Shown here one piece after another: positions 26,441-34,274 of a DNA stretch of 64,000 nt; within the stretch, counting starts at the first letter, position 1, and every line of letters begins with the position of its first letter. The translations under genes were made by a program, and so were the position numbers. The stretch comes from Cohnella panacarvi Gsoil 349 (GTDB lineage: Bacteria > Bacillota > Bacilli > Paenibacillales > Paenibacillaceae): positions 3,952,338 through 4,016,337 of the forward strand of contig NZ_KI911563.1 in NCBI RefSeq assembly GCF_000515335.1. Reading direction: 5' to 3'. Below the pieces are notes generated by a model. It saw only the letters and a program-made list of their open reading frames with translations. It was not told the DNA's origin and did no database searches.

Positions 26441-27637
26441 ATGAATTATCAATTTTCCGCTAGATTAAGCACGTTCTCCTCCTCGGCGGTTCGCGAAATA
26501 CTGAAGCTTACGCAGAAGGCGTCGATTATTTCCTTCGCGGGCGGTTTGCCTGCGGAGGAGCATTTTCCGGTGGCCGCGATCGGCGAAGCGTTCAACCGCG
26601 TGCTGGCGGCGGGGAACAAGGCGCTGCAGTACGGCTTGACGGAAGGCTACTTGCCGCTTCGCGAGTCGATCTGCAAGTGGATGACGAAGAAAGGCGTCAC
26701 GGTGACGCCCGACGACATGCTCATCACGACCGGTTCCCAACAGGCGATCGACTTGCTCACGCGGATTTACATCGACCCGGGCGACGTCATTCTCGTCGAA
26801 AGCCCGACGTACTTGTCCGCGCTGCAAGTATTCCGTTCTTACGGCGCGAAGCTCGTGTCGGTCAAGACGGACAAAGACGGCATGGACTTGGACGATCTCG
26901 CGCTCAAGCTCAAACAGCACAAACCGAAGCTCGTATACGTCATCCCGACGTTCTCGAATCCGACGGGCAACGCTTGGAGTCTGGAGCGCCGTCTAGGCGT
27001 GCTGAAGCTGTGCCGGGAATCCGATGCGCTCATTCTCGAAGACGATCCGTACGGCGAGCTTAAGTTCGGCGACGCGTCGGTCGCTTACCCGTCGCTGTTC
27101 TCGCTGGACCGGCATCCGAACGGTTCGTGCGTCGTGTACACGAGCACGTTCTCCAAGACGGTCGCTCCGGCGCTTCGCACGGGATGGGTCATGGGCGATC
27201 CGGAAATCATTCGCCATATGGCCCGCGCCAAGCAGGCGGCGGATCTGCATTCGAGCTCCCTCGACCAGCAGACGCTTCATCAACTGATGGAGCATTACGA
27301 CTTGGCCGGCCATATCGAATTCGTGCGCAAGGAGTACGAGAAGCGGATGCGCCAGATGGCCGATCTGCTCCAGGAGGCCGCTTGGCCGGGCGTGACGTGG
27401 AACGAGCCGAAGGGCGGCATGTTCTTCTGGCTCGAAGTGCCGGAGCCGGTCAATACGTCCGAACTGCTCAAGACGGCCGTCGATCTCGGCGTCGCGTTCG
27501 TTCCCGGCGTGACGTTCTATGCCGAAGAGTCGAAGACGAACAACATGCGCCTGAACTTCACGCATAACGACGCGGACGCAACCGTAAGAGGTATGCAGCG
27601 GCTGTCTCAAGCGGTGAGTAGTGTATTGGTGCGGTGA
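26441..27637 (+). CDS. PLP-dependent aminotransferase, fold type I (LysN/2-aminoadipate transaminase-like)
   Basis: 398 residues. NYQFSARLSTFSSSAVREIL begins the class I/II aminotransferase, with TTGSQQAIDLLTRIYIDPGD (PLP phosphate region), PTFSNPTGNAWS, EDDPYGEL and the Schiff-base lysine in TSTFSKTVAPALRTGW. It lies 22 bases after leuA inside the branched-chain operon, so transamination of branched-chain 2-oxo acids is a reasonable guess, though the subfamily also handles 2-aminoadipate and aromatic acids. Confidence 0.85.
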   Translation: MNYQFSARLSTFSSSAVREILKLTQKASIISFAGGLPAEEHFPVAAIGEAFNRVLAAGNKALQYGLTEGYLPLRESICKWMTKKGVTVTPDDMLITTGSQQAIDLLTRIYIDPGDVILVESPTYLSALQVFRSYGAKLVSVKTDKDGMDLDDLALKLKQHKPKLVYVIPTFSNPTGNAWSLERRLGVLKLCRESDALILEDDPYGELKFGDASVAYPSLFSLDRHPNGSCVVYTSTFSKTVAPALRTGWVMGDPEIIRHMARAKQAADLHSSSLDQQTLHQLMEHYDLAGHIEFVRKEYEKRMRQMADLLQEAAWPGVTWNEPKGGMFFWLEVPEPVNTSELLKTAVDLGVAFVPGVTFYAEESKTNNMRLNFTHNDADATVRGMQRLSQAVSSVLVR

Positions 27638-27667
27638 GTTGGTCATTACCTTATTAACGAAGAAGAG

Positions 27668-27696
27668 ACGGGATAGAGTCGTTCTGTCCCGTTTTT
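27668..27696 (+). terminator. Terminator after the aminotransferase gene
   Basis: A 10-bp stem (27668-27677 with 27683-27692) with a 5-base loop and a T run. leuB is therefore mostly on a separate transcript. Confidence 0.85.
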
Positions 27697-27740
27697 CTTC
27701 TATTAAGTCAATGGATTGCCGTTTAACTGTTGCAAACACT

Positions 27741-28070
27741 CCCCCCTATCTGCGTCACCGTCAACTGCACCAAGTACAGTTACTTACTCCGAAAGTCCAT
27801 TTTTCTACTGAATATCTGCACGGAATACATCTCAAGACCGCTAAATCTCCCGAAATCCTCGTTTATTGCCAAACTAACTGTACTTCGTGCAGGCTACGGG
27901 CTAAGGCAGAAACGAACCCGCAGGACCGACTGTACTCCATGCAGGCAACTACACATCAAACGGATAAATTTGCACTCGGCCCCTCATATGCGTCACCGTC
28001 AACTGCACCAGGTACAATTACTTACTCCGAAATTCCATTATCTACTGAATACCTGCAGAGATGCAGGTAA
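27741..28070. repeat. Two copies of the dispersed intergenic repeat
   Basis: TGCGTCACCGTCAACTGCAC is followed by (A/G)GTACA(G/A)TTACTTACTCCGAAA in both copies (from about 27750 and 27989), then CTACTGAATAxCTGCA. The first copy continues with CCGAAATCCTCGTTTATTGC and AACTGTACTTCGTGCAGG. Related sequence occurs at 12140-12330 and 51520-51650. The small frames here have no ribosome binding site or coding character. This fills most of the 576-bp gap before leuB; an AT-rich leuB promoter zone (TTGAAC at 28143) follows. Confidence 0.8.
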
Positions 28071-28213
28071 TAATCGGGACTATAATCGAATTCCATAATA
28101 GTCTATTCCTATAGAAACCATAGTTATTATCTATTTTGCCTCTTGAACGGAATGTACTACAATTGATAAATAGTCTCATCGATCGACCAAACCTACAATT
28201 GGAGTGGATAATA

Positions 28214-29293
28214 ATGGCACAAGTGAAAAAAATCGCGGTCATCGCCGGGGACGGTATCGGCCCGGAGGTTGTCGCCGAAGCGATTAAAGTCATGAAACGC
28301 ACGGAAGAAATGTTCGGATACAAATTCGAGTTCGAACACGGCTTGTTCGGCGGCATCGCCATCGACGAGAGAGGCACGCCGCTGCCGGATGACACGCTCG
28401 AAATTTGCCGCAAAGCCGACGCAGTATTGCTCGGCGCCGTAGGCGGACCGAAGTGGGACAACAATCCGAAGGAGCTTCGTCCGGAAACCGGCTTGCTCGG
28501 CATTCGCAAAGCGCTCGGCCTGTTCTCCAACCTTCGTCCGGCCGTCGTGTTCGACTGCTTGAAGGACGCCTCCACGCTGAAGCCCGAAGTGCTTGAAGGC
28601 ACCGATCTGATCGTCGTGCGCGAGCTGACCGGCGGCATCTACTTCGGCGAGAAGTTCCGTCGCGACGGAGCGAACGGACAAGAAGCGGTCGACACTTGCG
28701 TCTATAACGTAAGCGAGATCGAGCGCATCGTCCGCCAAGCGTTCGAAGTCGCGCAGAAGCGCCGCAAGCAGCTCGCTTCCGTCGACAAAGCGAACGTGCT
28801 CGAGACGTCCCGCCTTTGGCGCGAGACGGTTAACCGCATCGCTCCGGAATATCCGGATGTTGAAGTCGAGCACGTGCTCGTCGACAACTGCGCGATGCAA
28901 TTGCTTCGCCGTCCGTCCAGCTTCGACGTTATCGTGACCGAGAACATGTTCGGCGACATCTTGAGCGACGAAGCGGCTATGCTGACCGGTTCGATCGGCA
29001 TGCTATCCTCCGCGTCGATGGGCGAAGGCAGCTTCGGCCTGTACGAGCCGGTGCACGGTTCCGCTCCCGACATCGCCGGCCAAGGCATCGCCAACCCGAT
29101 CGCCACGATCCTGTCCGTTGCGCTCATGTTCCGTCTGACGCTCGGTTTCGAAGAGGCGGCCGACGTGATCGAGCGCGCGGTTAAGCAAGTGCTTGACGCG
29201 GGTCACCGCACGGGCGATATCGCCGTCGATAAGAGCAAAGCGATCGGCACGACGGCAATGGGCGACTTGATCGTCCAAGCGATGGTTCGCTAA
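28214..29293 (+). CDS. leuB: 3-isopropylmalate dehydrogenase
   Basis: 359 residues. [30 protein letters not shown], the substrate loop [21 protein letters not shown] and [17 protein letters not shown] are all diagnostic. It oxidises and decarboxylates 3-isopropylmalate with NAD. The ATG at 28214 follows TTGGAGTGG; the upstream in-frame extension is not conserved. leuC and leuD, which should act between LeuA and LeuB, are not in the window. Confidence 0.97.
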   Translation: MAQVKKIAVIAGDGIGPEVVAEAIKVMKRTEEMFGYKFEFEHGLFGGIAIDERGTPLPDDTLEICRKADAVLLGAVGGPKWDNNPKELRPETGLLGIRKALGLFSNLRPAVVFDCLKDASTLKPEVLEGTDLIVVRELTGGIYFGEKFRRDGANGQEAVDTCVYNVSEIERIVRQAFEVAQKRRKQLASVDKANVLETSRLWRETVNRIAPEYPDVEVEHVLVDNCAMQLLRRPSSFDVIVTENMFGDILSDEAAMLTGSIGMLSSASMGEGSFGLYEPVHGSAPDIAGQGIANPIATILSVALMFRLTLGFEEAADVIERAVKQVLDAGHRTGDIAVDKSKAIGTTAMGDLIVQAMVR

Positions 29294-29305
29294 TTCGTCA
29301 CTAAT

Positions 29306-29320
29306 TTATAGTGATTATTA
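29306..29320 (+). promoter_or_regulatory. PerR-like operator upstream of the peroxiredoxin gene
   Basis: The 15-mer TTATAGTGATTATTA matches the PerR box TTATAATNATTATAA at 12 of 14 fixed positions. It lies 20 bp before the -35 box of the peroxiredoxin promoter. Confidence 0.6.
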
Positions 29321-29339
29321 ACAAGGAACAATTACTATC

Positions 29340-29368
29340 TTGACTGGGCATGTCCGCAGTGGTACGAT
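29340..29368 (+). promoter_or_regulatory. Sigma-A promoter of the peroxiredoxin gene
   Basis: TTGACT (29340-29345), a 17-base spacer and TACGAT (29363-29368), about 67 bases upstream of the start codon. Confidence 0.75.
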
Positions 29369-29435
29369 CTAAAAAGTGTTCGACAAATTACAGAGAGTAC
29401 CGGCGGACAAGCCGGACCGATAGGAGGAAATCTTC

Positions 29436-29984
29436 ATGGCAGAACGTTTGGTAGGCCGCCCTGCGCCTGATTTTACAATGGAAACGGCACTTGGCAACGG
29501 TCAAGATTTCGGCACGGCAAGTTTGTCTGATTATCGCGGCAAATGGTTGGTATTGTTCTTCTATCCGCTGGACTTCACGTTCGTATGCCCGACGGAAATT
29601 ACGGCATTGTCCGACGCAGCCGATGTATTCAAAGGCTTGAATACCGAAGTTCTCGGCGTCAGCGTAGACAGCAAACACAGCCACCGCGCGTGGATCAATA
29701 CGGCTCGCAACGACAACGGCTTGGGTCAACTGAACTTCCCGCTCGCGGCAGACCTGACGAAACAAGTCGCTCGCGATTACGGCGTCCTGATCGAAGAAGA
29801 AGGCGTCGCTCTGCGCGGCTTGTTCATCATCAGCCCCGAAGGCGAACTGAAGTACCAAGTCGTTAACCATAACGACATCGGCCGCAGCGTCGAAGAAACG
29901 CTGCGCGTGCTTCAAGCGCTGCAATCCGGCGGCTTGTGCCCGATGAACTGGAAAGCCGGCGACAAGCACCTAGTAGCGAAATAA
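29436..29984 (+). CDS. 2-Cys peroxiredoxin (AhpC/TSA family)
   Basis: 182 residues. The peroxidatic cysteine is in FYPLDFTFVCPTEITALSD (about residue 53) and the resolving cysteine in GGLCPMNWKAGD near the C terminus. It reduces hydrogen peroxide and organic peroxides in the cytoplasm with thioredoxin or an AhpF-like donor; no ahpF is adjacent. GATAGGAGG precedes the start. A PerR-like box upstream suggests peroxide induction. It is monocistronic, with its own promoter and terminator. Confidence 0.95.
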   Translation: MAERLVGRPAPDFTMETALGNGQDFGTASLSDYRGKWLVLFFYPLDFTFVCPTEITALSDAADVFKGLNTEVLGVSVDSKHSHRAWINTARNDNGLGQLNFPLAADLTKQVARDYGVLIEEEGVALRGLFIISPEGELKYQVVNHNDIGRSVEETLRVLQALQSGGLCPMNWKAGDKHLVAK

Positions 29985-30002
29985 GACGACTCGGCCCGCA
30001 TT

Positions 30003-30035
30003 CTCCCTGGAAGGTTTCTTCCGGGGAGTTTGTTT
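30003..30035 (+). terminator. Terminator after the peroxiredoxin gene
   Basis: A 10-bp stem with one G-U pair (30003-30012 with 30019-30028), followed by TTTGTTTT. Confidence 0.85.
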
Positions 30036-30123
30036 TCTATTCGGGAAGGAATTGCGCGTTGCGGTATAGAATATAGTGAACAAATCGAACAAATCGGGTT
30101 TCGGTATTTCGGGGGTGAAGCGG

Positions 30124-30549
30124 ATGAGCTTCTGCTGCGGAGCGAGTATGATTGGGACCAAGGGAACGTTGAAACATTACCGTACGAGAATTCACAACGT
30201 TCCGATCCTTTTATGTCCGGTCTGCCATCGGATAGAGGTCCATTATTTGGTGGAGAACGAATATGAAATATTGGCCGAATATGCGCATGGAGACGGAGCT
30301 TCGGAAGTCGATTTTCACGACTACGTCGACGAGTCCGACAAAGCCCTGAACGAAAACTGCGTGAACAACGAAGACGAGGAACCGATCGTCATCGTCCAGA
30401 ATCAGATCGACATGGCGCTCGACCTGCTCACCTTCGCGAAGGAGATCGGCGACGGGGAATGGATGCAGCAACTGAAGAAGCGGTTGATCGTATTAAGCCA
30501 GAGAAGACATAAGCTGAGGTTGAAGCGTGCGCCGGGCGGCGCATTGTAG
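30124..30549 (+). CDS. Hypothetical protein with YgiT-like zinc finger
   Basis: 141 residues from MSFCCGASMIGTKG. CC near the N terminus and CPVCH at ~32 make a YgiT-type metal-binding finger. The middle is acidic, and the C-terminal ~50 residues form basic helices (QLKKRLIVLSQRRHKLRLKR). The ATG at 30124 with GGGGTGA upstream is preferred over the GTG at 30076. It may be a nucleic-acid or protein adaptor; no specific function is known to me. Confidence 0.65.
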   Translation: MSFCCGASMIGTKGTLKHYRTRIHNVPILLCPVCHRIEVHYLVENEYEILAEYAHGDGASEVDFHDYVDESDKALNENCVNNEDEEPIVIVQNQIDMALDLLTFAKEIGDGEWMQQLKKRLIVLSQRRHKLRLKRAPGGAL

Positions 30550-30553
30550 ATAA

Positions 30554-30600
30554 GAGCCGGACGTTAGGCAGAACTTACCTGTCTTTCGCCGGCTTTTTTG
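30554..30600 (+). terminator. Terminator after the zinc-finger gene
   Basis: AGCCGG (30555-30560) pairs with CCGGCT (30589-30594) beneath an internal stem, followed by a T run. Confidence 0.8.
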
Positions 30601-30619
30601 TTGTTTCATTAAGGGGACT

Positions 30620-30648
30620 ACCCCCTTAAAATGAAGATGTCGTCCGAA
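30620..30648 (+). promoter_or_regulatory. SigI-type promoter of sigI-rsgI
   Basis: ACCCCC (30620-30625) and CGAA (30645-30648) reproduce the two blocks of the SigI promoter consensus (-35 ACCCCC, -10 CGAA), 25 bases before the sigI GTG. This points to autoregulation. The C run is also part of an AAGGGG/CCCCTT palindrome. Confidence 0.65.
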
Positions 30649-30672
30649 TAGTTATGGTTGTGAGGTGAGCTC

Positions 30673-31467
30673 GTGCTACTCGTATTATGGAAAAAATGGG
30701 TGAGCGCTTCGGGATTCGCCTCCAGGTCCCCTTCGGAGAACGATCCGGAGAGTATCGTGGAACGAATACATCTTGGAGAAGCGGAACTGCGCAACGAGCT
30801 GATCGTTCGCTATCATCCGTACATCATCAAAATCACGAGCCGTTTTTTCCGCAGATACATAGATCCGCAGCGGGATGACGCTTTCAGCGTTGCGCTGGCT
30901 GCTTTCGACGAGGCGATAACCCGATTCGAACCGGCAAGCGGCAGGCTCTTTTTGAGCTTCGCGGAAACCGTCATACGCCGGAGGCTAGTCGATTACGTTC
31001 GGCAAGAAAGCAGGCATAACGGCGTCATTCCTTACAGCTCGTTCGATGAGAACGAAGGCGATGCGCCGATGAACCGGATCGAGGTCGATCAGGCGCTGGA
31101 TGCTTACGAACGCGCCCAGTCCGCGGATGAACGCAAGCAGGAGATCGCGACGTTCACCGAGGAGTTGGCCGTATACGGCATCACGTTCGCCGACCTTGTT
31201 CGGCTGTCGCCCAGCCATCAAGATTCCAGGGATTCGCTGCTTCGTCTAGGGACCGCACTGGCCCGGAACGAGAGCATGGTTCGATATTTGAAAGAGAAGC
31301 GGCAACTGCCGATCAAGGAGCTTTGCTTAGCGGAAGCCGTATCGCGGAAAACCGCGGAACGCCATCGCAAATACTTGATCGCCGTCTCGTTGATCGCCAG
31401 CGGAGCTTATCCGTATCTTCAGCACTACATCGGCTTGGATCGCCGCAAGGAGGAGGTAACGTCATGA
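30673..31467 (+). CDS. sigI: RNA polymerase sigma factor SigI
   Basis: 264 residues. The region 2 part is RNELIVRYHPYIIKITSRFF, FSVALAAFDEAITRFEPASG and RRRLVDYVRQESRH. The SigI-specific C-terminal domain carries ITFADLVRLSPSHQDSR and LPIKELCLAEAVSRKTAERH. The GTG start has GAGGTGAGC before it. SigI factors respond to heat, envelope or polysaccharide signals through the RsgI anti-sigma factor, which is encoded immediately downstream with an ATGA overlap. Confidence 0.95.
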   Translation: MLLVLWKKWVSASGFASRSPSENDPESIVERIHLGEAELRNELIVRYHPYIIKITSRFFRRYIDPQRDDAFSVALAAFDEAITRFEPASGRLFLSFAETVIRRRLVDYVRQESRHNGVIPYSSFDENEGDAPMNRIEVDQALDAYERAQSADERKQEIATFTEELAVYGITFADLVRLSPSHQDSRDSLLRLGTALARNESMVRYLKEKRQLPIKELCLAEAVSRKTAERHRKYLIAVSLIASGAYPYLQHYIGLDRRKEEVTS

Positions 31468-32663
31468 ATCGCGGAACGATAATGGCGTTGGATCATACAA
31501 CCGCAGTGGTGCTCACGCCGGGCGGCGAGTTCGTTAAAGTACGAAGGCTTCCCGGATACGAGATCGGCGCGGAGATCACGTATCGGGTGCGCCGCAATGC
31601 CGTCAAGCTTAGACGCTGGCTGCAGGGCGGCGCAGGCGCGGCCGTACTGCTCGCGTTGTTCTTCGGGTTCTGGCTCATGCAGCCCCCAAGCGTCGTAGCC
31701 TACGTGTCGATGGACGTCAATCCGAGCGTCGAGATCGGGCTCGATGAAAAGATGAACGTACGCAAGCTTCGCGCGGTAAATCCGGATGCCGAGGCAATCG
31801 TTGCGGAAGTGAAGTTTAAAGGCGAAGCGCTGGAGGCCGTCATGCAGGCTCTAGCCGCCAGATTGGTCGAGGCAAAGCTGTTGACGCCGCACAGCTCCGA
31901 TATCGTGATCGCTAGCGTTCCCGTGAAATCGATCGCGGCGGAATGGGAATCGCAGGTGACGGAGAAGATGAGAGCCGTCCTTAACGAAGCGACCAACCCG
32001 CAGAACAATGACCAAGCCGCGGTCGAAATCGAAGTGACGACGATTTCCGTACCGCCGGAAATCAGGAAACTCGCGAACGAGCAGGGAGTCTCCTCCGGTA
32101 AGATGGCGTTCTGGCTTGCGGCGGAAAGCCAAGGGCGCGACGTCTCGATCGACAAGTTGAAGGAGCAGTCGCTGAAGAAGATCGCGGAGGAATGGGGAGG
32201 CGTGGACAAGGTGCTTGGCGACGACGCGAAGCACAAGAATGACGCCAAGGCATGGAAGGAACGCATCGGTCAAGCGGAGAACAAGCTGTCCGCCTCGAAA
32301 GAGAACAAAGCGGCTGACGACAGGAATAGCGATAAGAAGAAGCGCGAAGACAAGAAGCGCGAAGACAAGAAGCGCGAAGACAAGAAGAACGAGGACAAGA
32401 AGAGCGATGACAAGAACGGGGACATAAACAAAGGCAGAAGCAAAGACAACAAGGGCAAGGATAACGACCGTAAGGATAAGGAAGACAAGAAGAAGGAAGA
32501 CGAGCGTAAAGAGGTCCACGATAAGTCCGACTGGAACAAAGGCGGCAACCCGAAGAACGGACCGAAGGACGACGACCGTAAAAGCGGCAGCAAGGACAGA
32601 GAGGAAGATAAGCGCGAAGTGGAACGAAAGCCGAACCCTGACCCTGACCGACGACGTCCGTGA
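31464..32663 (+). CDS. rsgI: Anti-sigma-I factor RsgI with long charged tail
   Basis: 399 residues. The N-terminal ~50 residues are the cytoplasmic RsgI_N SigI-binding domain (MNRGTIMALDHTTAVVLTPG). One helix (~55-72) crosses the membrane. The periplasmic-side domain begins PPSVVAYVSMDVNPSVEIGL, where N86-P87 matches the autoproteolysis site described for clostridial RsgI proteins. The last ~110 residues are an unstructured Lys/Asp/Glu-rich tail with KKRED repeats, instead of a carbohydrate-binding module. AAGGAGGAGG precedes the ATG. Confidence 0.93.
   Translation: MNRGTIMALDHTTAVVLTPGGEFVKVRRLPGYEIGAEITYRVRRNAVKLRRWLQGGAGAAVLLALFFGFWLMQPPSVVAYVSMDVNPSVEIGLDEKMNVRKLRAVNPDAEAIVAEVKFKGEALEAVMQALAARLVEAKLLTPHSSDIVIASVPVKSIAAEWESQVTEKMRAVLNEATNPQNNDQAAVEIEVTTISVPPEIRKLANEQGVSSGKMAFWLAAESQGRDVSIDKLKEQSLKKIAEEWGGVDKVLGDDAKHKNDAKAWKERIGQAENKLSASKENKAADDRNSDKKKREDKKREDKKREDKKNEDKKSDDKNGDINKGRSKDNKGKDNDRKDKEDKKKEDERKEVHDKSDWNKGGNPKNGPKDDDRKSGSKDREEDKREVERKPNPDPDRRRP
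32337..32381 (+). repeat. 15-bp coding tandem repeat in rsgI
   Basis: AAGAAGCGCGAAGAC occurs three times without change (32337-32381), encoding KKRED, and then decays into KKNED and KKSDD units. The number of copies is likely variable between strains. Confidence 0.9.
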
Positions 32664-32813
32664 GCGAAGGAACGGCTTGAAGGATGAAGCGACTTTGCTC
32701 GACACGGATTACCAATTATCGACAACATCTCCCGTTGACAGCTCTGCCAATCAATGTCTATGATAAATGTGGTTTTTGTCAAAGACTCTGGCAGTCGAGA
32801 GGGGGAACAGTGC

Positions 32814-34211
32814 ATGGAGAGGTGGAGAACGCTATATTTGCCGATCCTTGCCGAATTCGTTCGCCATGGCGGAGAAGTCGCTCGCGCAGACTTGGATTCC
32901 CTAAGGCACGCGCTGCAGGACATCCCCGCCGACGCCATTATGGACCATCACGAAGAGAGCGTGAAGTTCCTGCTTTCTTACGCGGATCCCGAAGACCGGA
33001 TGACGTTCGTTCATCGGTCTCTTTTGTTTATTACCGAATTGCTGATCGCGATGCGTCTGCCCGAAACCGCGGCGACGAGCGAGGAGCCTCTTCCGGACGT
33101 GAGCGCCGAGCGGCTATTGATCTCCGCCGCGATGAACGGGGTGCCGATCGAAGAGGAGCGCCCGAATAAATTCGAGACGGTGCTGCAGCACATGGATAGC
33201 GGAGTCGCGTTGTTCGATAATGCCGGAAACTTGCGATTCCTTAATGTTACGATGTCGCGAATGCTGCAAGCCCCCCGAAGAGCGTTGATCGGCTGCACGT
33301 TGCATCAGCTTTTTTTTCATGCGTGCCTTCAGCTTCCGATTCGGAAAAACTTCGTCCGCATTTACAGAGATATGATCATGTACCGAAGATTCCAAGGCGA
33401 GTTCCGGGATGCGAGCGGACGGTTCTTCCTCGTGACGATCTCGCAGATCGACGAGCTTGACGGAGATTATCTGGTCAGCGTGAAAGACGTCTCCGAGTAC
33501 AAACAGATCGAGCAGGCCGCCTTCCAGAACGATAAGCTGGCCATGCTCGGCAAGATCGCCGCGGCGATCGCCCACGAAATTCGTAATCCGCTGACCTCCA
33601 TTCGCGGGTTCATCCAACTGCTCCATCCGTTCCTGAACGAAATCGGCAAGCAGGAATACGGACGCATTATCATTTCCGAGATCGATCGGGCTAACGACAT
33701 CATTTACGAGTTTCTGAATTCCTCCAAGCCGTCGGCGCCGATGAAGCAGACGGTGCTAGTCGGACTGCTGCTGAAGGAGACGATTCTTCTCTCCGAAAGC
33801 GAAGCCCACATGAAGGGCTGCGAGCTGCATTGCGAAGTATTCGATCCGTATATGCTGATCGCGATCGACGTAAAGCAAGTAAAACAGGTGTTCCTGAACA
33901 TGCTGAAGAACGCGATGGACGCCATCAGCGAAGTCGGGGACGGACGCAAAGGGCGAATCGATATTTCCGCGAGACGCGAAGGGAAGTTCGCCGTCATCTC
34001 CTTCCGCGATAACGGCAAGGGCATGGAAAGAGCGACGCTCGCGAGACTGTTCGATCCGTTCTTCACGACGAAGGAAGAAGGCACCGGCCTCGGTCTTGCC
34101 GTAAGCTATCGCATCATCACGAACCATGGCGGCATGATCAACGTGGAGACCCAAGTGAACGAGGGTACGGAGTTTCTAATCTATTTGCCTTGCGTGGACG
34201 AGAAAGAGTAG
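32814..34211 (+). CDS. Soluble PAS-domain sensor histidine kinase
   Basis: 465 residues without transmembrane segments. The N-terminal ~130 residues are of unknown fold; a PAS domain follows (KFETVLQHMDSGVALFDNAG...). The phosphoacceptor H-box is KIAAAIAHEIRNPLTSIRGF and the ATPase domain carries NMLKNAMDAI, DNGKGM, LFDPFFTTKEEGTGLGL. This layout is like sporulation kinases (KinA/KinE type) of the phosphorelay, and no response regulator is adjacent, which fits that view. The ATG at 32814 follows GAGGGGGAACAGTGC; a frame extension to 32754 lacks a site. Confidence 0.87.
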   Translation: MERWRTLYLPILAEFVRHGGEVARADLDSLRHALQDIPADAIMDHHEESVKFLLSYADPEDRMTFVHRSLLFITELLIAMRLPETAATSEEPLPDVSAERLLISAAMNGVPIEEERPNKFETVLQHMDSGVALFDNAGNLRFLNVTMSRMLQAPRRALIGCTLHQLFFHACLQLPIRKNFVRIYRDMIMYRRFQGEFRDASGRFFLVTISQIDELDGDYLVSVKDVSEYKQIEQAAFQNDKLAMLGKIAAAIAHEIRNPLTSIRGFIQLLHPFLNEIGKQEYGRIIISEIDRANDIIYEFLNSSKPSAPMKQTVLVGLLLKETILLSESEAHMKGCELHCEVFDPYMLIAIDVKQVKQVFLNMLKNAMDAISEVGDGRKGRIDISARREGKFAVISFRDNGKGMERATLARLFDPFFTTKEEGTGLGLAVSYRIITNHGGMINVETQVNEGTEFLIYLPCVDEKE

Positions 34212-34274
34212 AATGCAAGTTAGATCTATTCTATCGAGAGGGCTATTCACTACTCGCAAGGTGGTATCGATAAG

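Noticed and set aside
27621-28098. Two plus-strand frames of 122-149 residues between the aminotransferase and leuB
   Set aside because: They run across a terminator and the dispersed repeats and lack ribosome binding sites.
31851-32938. Minus-strand frames rich in Leu, Ser or Arg opposite rsgI
   Set aside because: They mirror the low-complexity Lys/Asp codons of rsgI and have no start signals.
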